Part shown: positions 25,845-36,061 of the stretch, one piece after another
Layout of the letters: each line of letters starts with the position of its first letter
Position numbering within the stretch: the first letter of the stretch is position 1
Source: Candidatus Helarchaeota archaeon
Lineage (GTDB): Archaea; Asgardarchaeota; Lokiarchaeia; Helarchaeales; RDOG01
Direction of reading: 5' to 3'
Assembly (NCBI GenBank): GCA_019058315.1
Contig: JAHPZH010000001.1
Coordinates: forward strand, 1,191,432-1,255,431
DNA: 64,000 nucleotides
The notes under the pieces: generated by a model
Told to the model about the DNA's origin: nothing
Database searches by the model: none
The model's input: only the letters and a program-made list of their open reading frames with translations
Program-made: the position numbers and the translations under genes

Positions 25845-27554
25845 TTATTTACTTTCTTCTCTAAGTTCCCGTTTAAGAACTTTTCCTATTGTTGTTAATG
25901 GAAGTTCCTCTCTGAATTCCCAGAGCTTTGGTTTTTCGTATTTTGAAAGATGTTCTTCTGCGTATTTTTTAAGACTTTCTTTAACAGTTTCAATTGGTTT
26001 TTTTCCTTCTTTAAGTTGAACTACAGCTTTAACAATTTCACTACCTGGTCGCTTTGGATCTTTAACTCCAATTAGAGCACACATTTCAACATCAGGATGT
26101 TTTGTCAGTACATCTTCAACATGGACGCTATAGACTTTAAAACCTGAAACTATTAACATATCTTTAGTTCGGTCAACTATCGAGAGATATCCATTTTCAT
26201 CCATTACAGCTACATCTCCTGTATGAAGATAGCCATCCTCCGTGATTGTTTTTTTATTCGCCTCTGGTTTATTATGATACCCTCTCGTAACTTGTGGGCC
26301 TTTACATAATAATTCACCTGCTTGACCGATTTCAACGGGTTCACCAGTTTCAACATCTACGAGTTTTACTTCTGTATCTGGGAGGGGCAAACCTACAGAT
26401 CCGATTTTCTTTTTTCCATCCTTTGGGTTCATAGTAATGAGAGGGCTTGTTTCTGTCATTCCATATACTTCTAATAATTTATTTTCACCATACATAGCTT
26501 TTTCAAAGTCCTTGATTGATTCTGCTGGAAACGGAGCAGCACCTGAAATGTAGATTTTGACATTTTTCAATATGTTTATTGGAATTTTCTTCTTTAATGG
26601 ACTAGTAGAGATATTTATGAAAAGAGTTGGTACATTTACTACAAGAGTTGGTTTTTTATCAATGATTTCATTAATAATATGCTTCGTATCTCTCGGATCT
26701 GCAATTAAAACTTGGGGTCCACTAAGCCAAACTGTAGTTTGACAGAACGCCAAACCAGCGAGATGAAACATTGGGAATGCTGATAAACTTACCTCTTTAC
26801 CTTTTTCCAAATTCATCCAAATTTCAGTCTGATACAAATTTGAGATTAAATTATAATGTGTAAGCTCAGTCCCTTTAGGACGGCCAGTTGTACCACCCGT
26901 GTACTGAAGTAATGCAAGATCATTTTTTATATCAATATCAACTTTTTTTACATCTATTGGGGTTTCCATTACGTCTTTAAACCAAATTACTTTTTTACCG
27001 GGATATGGTTTAACCTTTCCTTTTGGGATTTTTCCTAGTAATTTTCCTAAAAATACTTTAAATCCTGAAAATCCCATATATTCACTTATATTAGTAGCTA
27101 TTATACATTTAAGATTAGGAACTTTACCTAGAATCTTTCGTGTTATATCAGCGTATACTTTATCCAAAGTAATCATGAATTTAGCTGAACTATCATTTAA
27201 TTGATATTCAATTTCATCATCACTTAAAAGTGGTGAACATCCCGAGGCAGCCCCACCTGCTAATAGAGTTCCAAAATGTGCTGCCATATATTGAGGACAA
27301 TTTGGTAAATTAATAGCTACAACATCCCCTTTTTCCAGTCCATTCTTCTGTAGAAAAGTTGCAAAACGTTTTATCATATCTAATAATTCTCTATAGGAAA
27401 TCTCTCTTGCCATAAACCAGCATGCTGGCTTATCTGGAAATTCTTCCATGGCTTGAGTAAATATAGTTCCAAGGTCTTCAGTAGGATAATCTAAACTTGG
27501 CTTAACAAATGGATCATATGATTTGGTCCAAATTTTTTCATCATAAATTGTCAT
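25845..27554 (-). CDS. Acyl-CoA synthetase (AMP-forming), copy 1
   Basis: This 569-residue adenylate-forming enzyme has the AMP/ATP signature YTGGTTGRPKGTELTH, the VYGMTETSP motif, YLHTGDVAVMDE and the C-terminal catalytic lysine region (TTIGKVLKREL). It activates a medium- or long-chain carboxylate to acyl-CoA using ATP. It is strongly similar along its whole length to the next gene upstream. The first ~40 residues also match, so the pair arose by tandem duplication. Acyl chain specificity is not readable. Confidence 0.93.
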   Translation of the reverse strand: MTIYDEKIWTKSYDPFVKPSLDYPTEDLGTIFTQAMEEFPDKPACWFMAREISYRELLDMIKRFATFLQKNGLEKGDVVAINLPNCPQYMAAHFGTLLAGGAASGCSPLLSDDEIEYQLNDSSAKFMITLDKVYADITRKILGKVPNLKCIIATNISEYMGFSGFKVFLGKLLGKIPKGKVKPYPGKKVIWFKDVMETPIDVKKVDIDIKNDLALLQYTGGTTGRPKGTELTHYNLISNLYQTEIWMNLEKGKEVSLSAFPMFHLAGLAFCQTTVWLSGPQVLIADPRDTKHIINEIIDKKPTLVVNVPTLFINISTSPLKKKIPINILKNVKIYISGAAPFPAESIKDFEKAMYGENKLLEVYGMTETSPLITMNPKDGKKKIGSVGLPLPDTEVKLVDVETGEPVEIGQAGELLCKGPQVTRGYHNKPEANKKTITEDGYLHTGDVAVMDENGYLSIVDRTKDMLIVSGFKVYSVHVEDVLTKHPDVEMCALIGVKDPKRPGSEIVKAVVQLKEGKKPIETVKESLKKYAEEHLSKYEKPKLWEFREELPLTTIGKVLKRELREESK

Positions 27555-27751
27555 AAATTCTTACCTCTTTTTAATTTTAAAAATTGATCAGATTTTACAC
27601 TTTTAATTTATATTTTAATGACGATTTAAAATTTATTTTAAATATTAAATAAATGTTAAATGATTGAAGATTAAATCTAGAGTATGATATAAAATAATTT
27701 AAGGTTATACCATTAAAAATAAAAAAATTAAAAAGAAAAAATTAGAATATT

Positions 27752-29461
27752 TTATTTATTTTCGTCTCTAAGTTCCCGCTTTAAGACTTTACCAACAGTT
27801 GTTAATGGAAGTTCTTCTCTAAATTCCCACATCTTTGGTTTTTCATATTTAGAAAGGTTTTCATCAGCAAATTTTTTAATCTCGTTTTTTATCTCTTCAG
27901 TTGCTTTAATTCCCTCTTTAAGCATAATATAACATTTAACTATTTCACTGCCAGGTCTACTCTTGTCTGGGATTCCGACTAAGGCTGCTATTTCAATTTT
28001 ATCATGTTTTGTTAAGACATCTTCTACATGAACAGAATAAACCTTGAATCCGCTGACGATGATCATGTCTTTAACACGATCCACAATCTGTACATGCCCA
28101 TCCTCATCCATGGTACCCACATCTCCCGTGTGTAACCAACCATCGGGTTCGATTGTTTTTGCTGTAGCTTCCGGTTTATTATGGTACCCTTTAGTAACTT
28201 GTGGTCCTCTAAACAGTAATTCACCAGGTTTTCCTAGTTCTACTGGTTCTCCAGTCTCTATATCCACGATTTTTATTTCAGTATCTTGAAGAGGTAATCC
28301 TACTTTTCCAATTTTCTTTTCACCAAGATATGGATTTGCTGTAACTAAAGGTGATGTCTCGGTCTGTCCATATACCTCCAAAACTTTATTTTCTGCTTTC
28401 ATTGCTTTTTCGAAATCTTTAATTGCCTCTGCTGGAAATGGGGCAGCCCCAGAAACATAAGCCTTAACCTTATCAAGTGTAGACTTTGGGATCTTTTTAG
28501 ACTTTTTATCATTCACGATCATATTATATAAAGTTGGTACATTAGCCAAAATGGTAGGTCTCTTTTCAATCCATTCTGCAATTATATGACCTGTGTCCCT
28601 CGGATTTGCTATTAGGATTTGTTTACTTTGAGTATAAACAGCAGCATGTGCAACTAAGAGTCCTGCTATATGGAACATAGGAAATCCGGAGAGGACCAGT
28701 TCATCATGAAAATCGGCCCAATTTTGCCATTGGAGTAAATTTGCGCTGATATTTTTATGAGTTAGGCGGGTCCCTTTAGGTCGTCCAGTTGTACCACCAG
28801 TATATTGAAGACAGGCTAAATCATTTTCAACATCTATTGAAACTTCTTTTACGTCGGGGGGTGTTTCCATTACTTCTTTAAACCATGTAACTTTTTTTCC
28901 AGGGTATGGTTTAACTTTACCTTTTGGGATTTTTCCTAATAATTTTCCGAGAATCACTTTAATCTTTGATAATCCCATGTATTGGCTAATATTAGTTGTA
29001 ATAATTATCTTAAGGTTGGGAAGTTTACTTAAAATTGACCTTAAATGAGCTGCATATACTTTATCTAAAGTAACAATAGCTTTTGCATTACTATCTTTTA
29101 ATTGATATTCAATTTCATCTTGACTTAATAAAGGAGAACACCCACTGGCAACTCCACCAGCTAGAAAGCAACCGAAATTAGCAACAAGATATTGTTGACA
29201 ATTTGGTAAGCAAACAGCAACAACATCCCCTTTCTCAAATCCATTCTTTTGAAGGAATGTAGCTAAGCGATGGCACATATCTCTAAGTTCTTTATATCCC
29301 ATTTCTCTTTCCATGAACCAACATGCTATCATATTTTTTTCTGCTGCCCCTTTCATTTTTTCATCGAAAATCTTTCCTAGCCCTTCAGTTGGATAGTCTA
29401 AATTAGGTTTTACATGTTTATCGTAATTTTTCGTCCAAAATTTTGATGCATATTTCTCCAT
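27752..29461 (-). CDS. Acyl-CoA synthetase (AMP-forming), copy 2
   Basis: This tandem paralogue of the downstream gene has the same length of 569 residues. It carries YTGGTTGRPKGTRLTH, VYGQTETSP, WLHTGDVGTMDE and TTVGKVLKREL. The substrate-pocket regions differ more than the adenylation core, suggesting different acyl substrates; that is inference. About 200 bp of AT-rich DNA separates the copies, so they may be separately transcribed. Confidence 0.93.
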   Translation of the reverse strand: MEKYASKFWTKNYDKHVKPNLDYPTEGLGKIFDEKMKGAAEKNMIACWFMEREMGYKELRDMCHRLATFLQKNGFEKGDVVAVCLPNCQQYLVANFGCFLAGGVASGCSPLLSQDEIEYQLKDSNAKAIVTLDKVYAAHLRSILSKLPNLKIIITTNISQYMGLSKIKVILGKLLGKIPKGKVKPYPGKKVTWFKEVMETPPDVKEVSIDVENDLACLQYTGGTTGRPKGTRLTHKNISANLLQWQNWADFHDELVLSGFPMFHIAGLLVAHAAVYTQSKQILIANPRDTGHIIAEWIEKRPTILANVPTLYNMIVNDKKSKKIPKSTLDKVKAYVSGAAPFPAEAIKDFEKAMKAENKVLEVYGQTETSPLVTANPYLGEKKIGKVGLPLQDTEIKIVDIETGEPVELGKPGELLFRGPQVTKGYHNKPEATAKTIEPDGWLHTGDVGTMDEDGHVQIVDRVKDMIIVSGFKVYSVHVEDVLTKHDKIEIAALVGIPDKSRPGSEIVKCYIMLKEGIKATEEIKNEIKKFADENLSKYEKPKMWEFREELPLTTVGKVLKRELRDENK

Positions 29462-29686
29462 TTCATCAACTCAATTTTGTATTTTTAATTAGCATATATA
29501 TGTTAACTTCATTATTACATTTTTCATAGAATAAGTTAATTTAAACTAAGTGGGGAGTAGAGAAATTTGCATTTTTTTTAACAGAAATCCATAATGGATT
29601 TAAAAATTGAGTTAAATTAAAATTTTAACTAAATATAAATAAGGGTTGACTTTTTTAAGCTATAAAAAATTATAAATTGGGTTTTT

Positions 29687-30763
29687 TCAGAAACCCATAA
29701 AGCTTTCACCTTTTTCTGGAATAAAATCTTGAGCTCTGATTTGTTTTAATGTTATAGCAGATTCAGGGCAATTAGTAGCACAATTTCCGCATCCCCAACA
29801 ATTATTTTGGTTTATAACTGATTTACCATCTTCAATCGTTATAGCATCGAACTGGCATTTATCAATACATGTTTCACAACCTATACAAAGTTCGGGATCG
29901 ACAGATGCTTCATATCGGGATTGATTTACAATATCTTTATAGCCATGGACAACAGCTCCTCTAATAACTCCACAAGCACATGAACAACAGTTGCAGATAA
30001 AGTACAGTCCTTTTTGCTTATTATCCACACAATGAACTAATCCGGCTTCTTCAGACTTTTTTATTACTTCTAATGCTTTTTCTTTTGTAATTTTTCTAGC
30101 AATTTTTCTTTGAATTAACATATCAGCAGCAAGATCGAGACCCAAACAAACCTCCGATGGATGGTCACATCGTCTAGCTCTTTTTCTGCATACACAATCT
30201 GTTAAGCTAATTTTTTTAGCATTGTTAATTATTTTTTCTACTTCTTCATAAGGTAATATATTGGTCTGATTCACTGAAATAGTTTCATTCACTGGTAAAA
30301 CTCTAAATAAGGGTTTTTTAGAACGTCCTAGAACATACACCATCCCAGTTTCATAATATTCATCTAATAAATCTAATAATTCTTTATGAGTATCTGGTTG
30401 AAATTTTGGATTGATGAAGACCATATCATGAAGCAATAAAGATGAAGTCGGTTTCCAATCTACCAGACCCGTTTCTTTATTTGGTTCCGGATGGACTATC
30501 CCTTTGTTTAGGAATATATCATTTAATTTTTTTACCAACTCTTTTCGATCCATGGATAATTTTTCTGCTAATTCTGGAATGGTTCCGCCATCTTTTCCCA
30601 TTTTAATTAAAAGTTCCCCATCTTCTTTAGTAAGCACTTCATATTTTTCTAAAGCCTTCAATAATTTTGCCAAAGCTTTTTGTTCTTTTATTTTATCTTC
30701 AGGAACTGATAAACTCTTCATTAGATTTTCCATATAACTATCAATTATAACTTCAATCGTCAT
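29687..30763 (-). CDS. Winged-helix/ferredoxin iron-sulfur protein
   Basis: This 358-residue protein begins with a helical, wHTH-like region (TIPELAEKLSMDRKELVKKL). A cysteine-rich middle follows (CVCRKRARRCDH...CNCCSCACG), then two C-terminal [4Fe-4S] motifs (CIGCETCIDKC and CWGCGNCATNC). Similar archaeal proteins are annotated only as 4Fe-4S proteins. It could be an electron-transfer partner of the nearby acyl-CoA enzymes, or a redox-sensing regulator. The sequence does not decide between these. Confidence 0.85.
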   Translation of the reverse strand: MTIEVIIDSYMENLMKSLSVPEDKIKEQKALAKLLKALEKYEVLTKEDGELLIKMGKDGGTIPELAEKLSMDRKELVKKLNDIFLNKGIVHPEPNKETGLVDWKPTSSLLLHDMVFINPKFQPDTHKELLDLLDEYYETGMVYVLGRSKKPLFRVLPVNETISVNQTNILPYEEVEKIINNAKKISLTDCVCRKRARRCDHPSEVCLGLDLAADMLIQRKIARKITKEKALEVIKKSEEAGLVHCVDNKQKGLYFICNCCSCACGVIRGAVVHGYKDIVNQSRYEASVDPELCIGCETCIDKCQFDAITIEDGKSVINQNNCWGCGNCATNCPESAITLKQIRAQDFIPEKGESFMGF

Positions 30764-30787
30764 TCTCTAACTTCCATTTCTTTAAAA

Positions 30788-32266
30788 TTATAATCTGTTA
30801 AATTTATTACATAAAATAAAATAGATTGTATAAATTAAATAAACAACTTTAAAGTAAGTATAGTCTGAATATTCAAATTCAAAAAGAGAGTGGACTAATA
30901 AAAATTTTCTAAACATATCTGGTTTCGCTGTAATTGCTAACATACTAATAATTGCTGTGGTTTGAACCAATATTTCTTTACTTTGAATTGCTTTTTCAAG
31001 AAGTTGAAAAGCTAATTCTAAAATTTCATCATCAATCCTAGATAACATCCGTAGAGTATATATACCCCAGCCTATACCAAGAGTTGCACCAATTTTAAGA
31101 CGTGTAAGATTCCAAGATGTGTCTATAATAGAAGCTTCTTCACTATCTTTTTCTTCATTTGTTTGATATTTAGATTCAATAATTGGTGAATATTCTTCTT
31201 TTAACATTTTAATAAATTCTTCTTTTGGATTTTCTTTAAACGGAATAACTATCCCTTTGTTCGATAAAGATGCAAAGTTAATATCGGCAGATCCTCCCCC
31301 ATAAGGTTTTATAACTCCAGCTTGATTACTATAAATGAACCCTTTCAGATCTTCTGCTGCAATACTAATCAGCAATGAGACAGAGAGTTCTAAGCCGATT
31401 TCTTCATATATAGATTCTGGCGGGATTTTTGCAGCAAATGGATAATTTGAAAATTCTTCATCTGTTAATTTATCTTTTTTTGGGATTATATACAGTGGAT
31501 AACAAGCATACATGGCCAATACCGCCCACAATCCGGCATCTGAATATTTGTGAGAATTTTCCATCGCTTGAGCTTCGTCTGATAAATTTGCACTCATTAA
31601 CGTATTAGCTAAAATGGAAGCAATTCTCTTTTCATAAGGCTGTTCAAATTCGATAATTGGTTCAACTTTTTTAATTGAGCTCTTCACTTGATTCTCATCT
31701 TGAGGCGTAAACCCATAACAAATAAGTGCATTAGAAGCAACATCATAATATTCATGGTCTATTAATTCATCTAAATCTTTTGTAATTTCTTTGTATGGTA
31801 CTTTTCCAGTTTCAAGCATATATAAACATGCACCTACAGTAGCTCCCCAATTATACTCTTCCCCTTTTTGGCTCAAAGCTTTTTTGATAATCTGTTCAGA
31901 TTGAGATAATGAACCCAATCCAGCAATTATAGCAATTGCTTCTTGAATATTTTTTTTGGCTGAATCATATTCCATGTCATATTTTTTTAGATCTATTATC
32001 TCCTTGAAACTTGAAGAAAATATAAACCCTAAACCTATTGTTGCGAAGACACTTAGTAGCTCATCTTTTTCCTCAAATTTTGGTCCAGTTAATTCAACTA
32101 ATTTCTTTACAATCATAGAATCTTCTGAAATCCTTTTTTCCACTAAACCTCCAGCATTTAAAACTCCCAAAGCAAGCGCTGCTGTTTTAATTACAAAATC
32201 ATGACCCATTGAAATAAAATCTAAAAGCTTTTTCTGAATTTTTTCATACATTGGCATCCAATCCAA
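30788..32266 (-). CDS. Helical protein of unknown function
   Basis: This 492-residue soluble, mostly helical protein includes alanine/glycine-rich helices recalling proteasome/cyclosome or HEAT repeats (AIAIIAGLGSL, ATVGACLYMLETG, IGATLGIGWGIYTL). I do not recognise the family. It has no signal peptide. The start may be TTG (32266) or the ATG three codons later. It lies upstream of the iron-sulfur gene on the same strand with a 24-base gap and may be co-transcribed with it. Confidence 0.75.
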   Translation of the reverse strand: MDWMPMYEKIQKKLLDFISMGHDFVIKTAALALGVLNAGGLVEKRISEDSMIVKKLVELTGPKFEEKDELLSVFATIGLGFIFSSSFKEIIDLKKYDMEYDSAKKNIQEAIAIIAGLGSLSQSEQIIKKALSQKGEEYNWGATVGACLYMLETGKVPYKEITKDLDELIDHEYYDVASNALICYGFTPQDENQVKSSIKKVEPIIEFEQPYEKRIASILANTLMSANLSDEAQAMENSHKYSDAGLWAVLAMYACYPLYIIPKKDKLTDEEFSNYPFAAKIPPESIYEEIGLELSVSLLISIAAEDLKGFIYSNQAGVIKPYGGGSADINFASLSNKGIVIPFKENPKEEFIKMLKEEYSPIIESKYQTNEEKDSEEASIIDTSWNLTRLKIGATLGIGWGIYTLRMLSRIDDEILELAFQLLEKAIQSKEILVQTTAIISMLAITAKPDMFRKFLLVHSLFEFEYSDYTYFKVVYLIYTIYFILCNKFNRL

Positions 32267-32355
32267 TATTTTCAGACAATATAGAAAAATTTAATATTTG
32301 TTAATTAGTGGAACTTAATTTAAATGTATATAAAAATTAGATTTGGGTTTTTTTT

Positions 32356-33129
32356 ATGTCAAAAAATGATAATATTGAAGAATTAACTAAAAAAATTAAA
32401 GCTTACGTTAATAAATTAGATATTGATACTATAGGAATAGCGGATGCTAACAATGAGCTTTTTTTAGAGGCGCCTGAAAACCATCGCCCTAAAAATATTT
32501 TAGAAGATGCAAAATCGATTATAGTATTTGGGAAAACCCTCCCTAGAGCTATTTTTAAAATGAAATACCATCAAGAACAAATGGTACATAGACTCTATCA
32601 TAGTATCTATAAATTTTTAGATATAGCTGCTACTAGATTATCAGATTATATAGAAACATTAGGTTATTATGCAATTCCCATTCCGTCTTATATTCCTTTT
32701 AGAATAGAAAACCTCGAACCATGGGGAATTATTTCACTAAAACATGCAGCTTTAGCAGCAGGTTTGGGTCGTATAGCTAAAAATGGCTTATTAATTCATC
32801 CGAAATATGGAACTCTAATCAGATTATCAGCTGTTATTACAACAGCTAAATTGACACCTGATAATCCTTATACAGAAGAGATTTGTCTCGATTGTAACTT
32901 ATGTATTGAAAATTGTCCAGTAAAAGCCTTTGGGAAGAAAACTGGTAAATTTAATAAAATGAAGTGTTTGAACAATGTAGTTAAACATGGGCTAAATATA
33001 TTACATCCATACGACCAGAATTATGTTAAAAACATTGAACTTGTTACAAATACACTACTTATTGAATATACAGTTGGATGTACTAAGTGTTTAGAGGTAT
33101 GTCCTTTGAATTCACAGCAAAAAAAATAA
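32356..33129 (+). CDS. QueG-like iron-sulfur protein
   Basis: This 257-residue protein resembles the epoxyqueuosine reductase/reductive dehalogenase iron-sulfur family. GLGRIAKNGLLIHPKYG matches the cofactor-site region, and CLDCNLCIENCP plus a later CTKCLEVCP supply two [4Fe-4S] clusters. It is shorter than typical QueG, about 350 residues, and lacks the C-terminal HEAT-like region. Queuosine synthesis should not be assumed. It begins 90 bases from the divergent helical gene. Confidence 0.8.
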   Translation: MSKNDNIEELTKKIKAYVNKLDIDTIGIADANNELFLEAPENHRPKNILEDAKSIIVFGKTLPRAIFKMKYHQEQMVHRLYHSIYKFLDIAATRLSDYIETLGYYAIPIPSYIPFRIENLEPWGIISLKHAALAAGLGRIAKNGLLIHPKYGTLIRLSAVITTAKLTPDNPYTEEICLDCNLCIENCPVKAFGKKTGKFNKMKCLNNVVKHGLNILHPYDQNYVKNIELVTNTLLIEYTVGCTKCLEVCPLNSQQKK

Positions 33130-33334
33130 ATCAATTCTAATAGGATTTTTTTTTTATGTTTGCCTTATAGGCTTTTCATCTTGCGTTATCTAATTATTTT
33201 TTAACCAAATTATCTATATTTCTTCTAATTTTTATATCTAAAAGGGGATTTGAACCTTCTTTAAAAATTTAAAAGGCTATGTGAGAAATAATAATAAATT
33301 CATACTATATGGAAATAAAAATGGCGGAATAATT

Positions 33335-34342
33335 ATGTCAAAAAGCAAAAAGATGAAAAAAAAATATGGTCCTGAATATCTTTTTGGCTTTGCACAATCA
33401 TTCCACGAATTATTGGTAATTACTTCAGGAATTGAACTGAATTTATATGATTTAATTAATCATCATAAATCAATTTCATCTAAAAAATTATCATCTTTAA
33501 AAGGTTATTCCGAAACTCTAATAAATTCATGGTGTAAAGCTGCTACCGCAATTGGTCATTTAAAATTCGAAAATACAAATTATTCTCTTTCTAAATTTGC
33601 GAAAAATTTTCTAACTAAAGACTCACCTAGTTATTTAGGATTTATCTTTCAAAATATAGAAGGCTTATTTTTTATTTATAACACTTTAAAAGAGAGGTTT
33701 GATGGGCATTATCCACCCATAAAAGGTTCTCATGCTGTTAGTACTATTAAAAGTATAGCACCTCTAGCAAATATAATAGTCCCCATCTTACGAAATGAAA
33801 TTCCAAGATTAAATGAAAAGTGTGAATTCTTAGATTTAGGTTGTGGTCTTGGTAGTTATTTAGTAAAACTAGCAGAATTGAATCCCCAATTTCAAGGAAC
33901 GGGAATAGAAGGTGGATGGGGATTAGAAGTGGTTAATGAGGCAAGAAACTATATTAAGCAGAATAACATGGAAAGCCAAATTAAAATTATTAATGCCGAT
34001 ATTTTAAAATTTAAACCCGAACAAAATTTTGATGTAATTTTTATGAGTGGTTCCATTCAAGCTTTCCGAGAAAAAGATGCACAAAAGATTTTAAATAAAT
34101 CTTATGATTGGTTGAAAAAACAAGGAACAATTGCTATTCAAGAATTTATAATCAATGAAAATAGATTGGAACCTCAGTCAAATGCTCTATTTGATTTTTA
34201 CTTACGTTTAGCATCTCCAAATGCCGGATTATATTCATATCAAGAATTATATAATATGTTAGAGATTGCGGGATTTATAGAAATTAAAAAATATGATATT
34301 ATATCTGGATTGAGTCATATTATAGCTAAAACCAAAAATTAA
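33335..34342 (+). CDS. SAM-dependent methyltransferase with N-terminal dimerisation/wHTH domain
   Basis: With the ATG at 33335 the protein has 335 residues. GGCGGA lies a few bases upstream, whereas the earlier GTG at 33281 has no ribosome binding site. Residues ~10-100 form a winged-helix dimerisation domain as in plant-type O-methyltransferases. The Rossmann domain carries the SAM motif LDLGCGLGSYL and the acidic-loop residue in GTGIEGG. The substrate is unknown. The thiolase-like gene follows 58 bases after the stop, on the same strand. Confidence 0.85.
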   Translation: MSKSKKMKKKYGPEYLFGFAQSFHELLVITSGIELNLYDLINHHKSISSKKLSSLKGYSETLINSWCKAATAIGHLKFENTNYSLSKFAKNFLTKDSPSYLGFIFQNIEGLFFIYNTLKERFDGHYPPIKGSHAVSTIKSIAPLANIIVPILRNEIPRLNEKCEFLDLGCGLGSYLVKLAELNPQFQGTGIEGGWGLEVVNEARNYIKQNNMESQIKIINADILKFKPEQNFDVIFMSGSIQAFREKDAQKILNKSYDWLKKQGTIAIQEFIINENRLEPQSNALFDFYLRLASPNAGLYSYQELYNMLEIAGFIEIKKYDIISGLSHIIAKTKN

Positions 34343-34400
34343 AATTTTATAGGAATATGTTTTCCTATTAGAACAGAATTAATAATTTTGAGTAGATTAC

Positions 34401-35624
34401 ATGCGAGAAGTAGCAATTATTGGAGTAGGACATACAAAATTTGGAAGGCTTAAAGATAAAGATTTAATGGATTTATTGATAGAATCTTCTATTCAAGCCA
34501 TTGATAATTCAAAAACTTCTGATAACGATTATGATGCAGTCTACGTTGCGAGTATGTGTTCTGGAGAATTTAATCAAATGACTGGTGTTGCAAGTGCTTT
34601 AGTAGATCGGATTAATCTACTTCCTGCAGCTGCCGATCATATAAAAAATGGACCAGCAAGTGGTGGTTCTGCAATAAAAAATGCGTTTTATTCTATTGCT
34701 TCTGGTTTATGTGATTTAGTTCTTGTTACAGGAGGAGAAAAAATGACTCATATTACAGTCCCAGGATTTGTAACCTCCGCTGTAGCAACAATAACCCATC
34801 ATTCAGCTGAGCGTATTCATGGTGTATCCCTACCCTCGTTTGCAGGACTTCTAACTCGAGCATATTTGGATAAGTATAATGCAAAAATCGAATGGTTGGA
34901 CAGTATTGCAATTAAAAATCATAAAAATGGTGCATTAAATCCTAATGCTCATTTTCAAAGAGATATAGAAGGTTTTATGAAAAGTGCAATTAAAAAAGGG
35001 AGAGGTAATTGGAATAATATAAATGAATATTTAAGAGATTTAAAAGCAAACCCCATTATCGCAGATCCTCTTCAATTATTTCATATTTGTCCTATTTCTG
35101 ATGGTGCCGCATCAGTAGTTTTATGTCCTGCAGATCAAGCTAAAAAATATTGTGATACTCCGATAAAGATTACTGGTGTAGGACAAGCTACAGATACCCA
35201 TATTATTTATGAACGAGAAGACATGACAGTCTTGGATGCATTACAAATTTGTTCAAAACAAGCTTACAAAATGGCAAAGAAAGTTCCTATGGACATAGAT
35301 GTTGCAGAACTTCATGACGCATTTGCTATATTAGAGGCGGTACAAAGTGAAGATATGGGATTTTTCAAAAAGGGCGAAGGAGCAAAAGCAGCTGCAGAAG
35401 GAAAAACTGAAATTGGTGGAGAAATTCCGATTAATCCATCAGGTGGGCTAAAAGCAAGAGGTCATCCTTTAGGAGCAACTGGAATAGCCCAAGTGGTCGA
35501 ATTGGTATGGCAACTAAGAGGTGAGGCTGGTAAACGTCAAGTTGAAGGAGCTAAGAGCGGAATTACCTGCAATTTTGGAGGATTTGGAAATAATATAGTA
35601 AGTATTTTAGTGGAGAGAATGTAA
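34401..35624 (+). CDS. Thiolase-like protein lacking the nucleophilic cysteine
   Basis: This 407-residue SCP2/archaeal-type thiolase fold has IGVGHTKFG at the N-terminus, VTGGEKM, the catalytic-histidine region ELHDAFA, GHPLGATG and CNFGGFG. At the position where active enzymes carry the nucleophilic Cys (ACASGG), this one reads GPASGG, with P85. The downstream His and Cys are kept. Normal Claisen condensation or thiolysis therefore looks impaired, and an altered or scaffold role is possible. The DUF35 partner starts at the next base, as in archaeal thiolase/HMG-CoA synthase complexes, so the pair is probably a complex. Confidence 0.88.
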   Translation: MREVAIIGVGHTKFGRLKDKDLMDLLIESSIQAIDNSKTSDNDYDAVYVASMCSGEFNQMTGVASALVDRINLLPAAADHIKNGPASGGSAIKNAFYSIASGLCDLVLVTGGEKMTHITVPGFVTSAVATITHHSAERIHGVSLPSFAGLLTRAYLDKYNAKIEWLDSIAIKNHKNGALNPNAHFQRDIEGFMKSAIKKGRGNWNNINEYLRDLKANPIIADPLQLFHICPISDGAASVVLCPADQAKKYCDTPIKITGVGQATDTHIIYEREDMTVLDALQICSKQAYKMAKKVPMDIDVAELHDAFAILEAVQSEDMGFFKKGEGAKAAAEGKTEIGGEIPINPSGGLKARGHPLGATGIAQVVELVWQLRGEAGKRQVEGAKSGITCNFGGFGNNIVSILVERM

Positions 35625-35984
35625 ATGGGTGAAATTACAGAGAAAATTATTTGGCATAAATGTAAAAAATGTGGTAAACTTCAATATCCTGAACATTTAA
35701 GATGTTTAACCTGTAAAAATAAGGAATTTGAAGAAATTGAGGCTCCAAGTGAAGCTATTTTGCTAACCTATACAATTTTAACAGCACCTCCAAAAGAATA
35801 TCGCAATAAAGAATCATATGCTTTAGGAATTGTTGAATTCCCAAATGGTATAAGAGCTCTTGGTCAAATTACGAGCGAGAAAAATCTTAAAATAGGAATG
35901 AAATTAAAGACCGAATATGCAGAAATTTGTGCAGATTTAGACGGAAAAGCAGTTCGTACCTTTGTTTTCAAACCAATAAGTTAA
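35625..35984 (+). CDS. DUF35/OB-fold acyl-CoA-associated zinc-ribbon protein
   Basis: This 119-residue protein has an N-terminal rubredoxin-like zinc ribbon (CKKCGKLQYP...CLTCKNKEF) followed by an OB fold (LLTYTILTAPP, ALGIVEFPNGIRALGQI). DUF35 proteins pair with thiolases and in archaea bridge thiolase and HMG-CoA synthase. The gene touches the thiolase-like gene end to end. Confidence 0.92.
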   Translation: MGEITEKIIWHKCKKCGKLQYPEHLRCLTCKNKEFEEIEAPSEAILLTYTILTAPPKEYRNKESYALGIVEFPNGIRALGQITSEKNLKIGMKLKTEYAEICADLDGKAVRTFVFKPIS

Positions 35985-36061
35985 AATCTCTTTTAAAAGT
36001 AATAATTATTTATATTATAAAAATTTAATTCAATTGTAAAAATAGCTGGGAGATATAAATA

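Noticed and set aside
33241..33257. tRNA-like T-arm (GGTTCAAATCCCC on the minus strand)
   Set aside because: The flanking bases do not form a T-stem, and no D- or anticodon arm or acceptor stem can be built.
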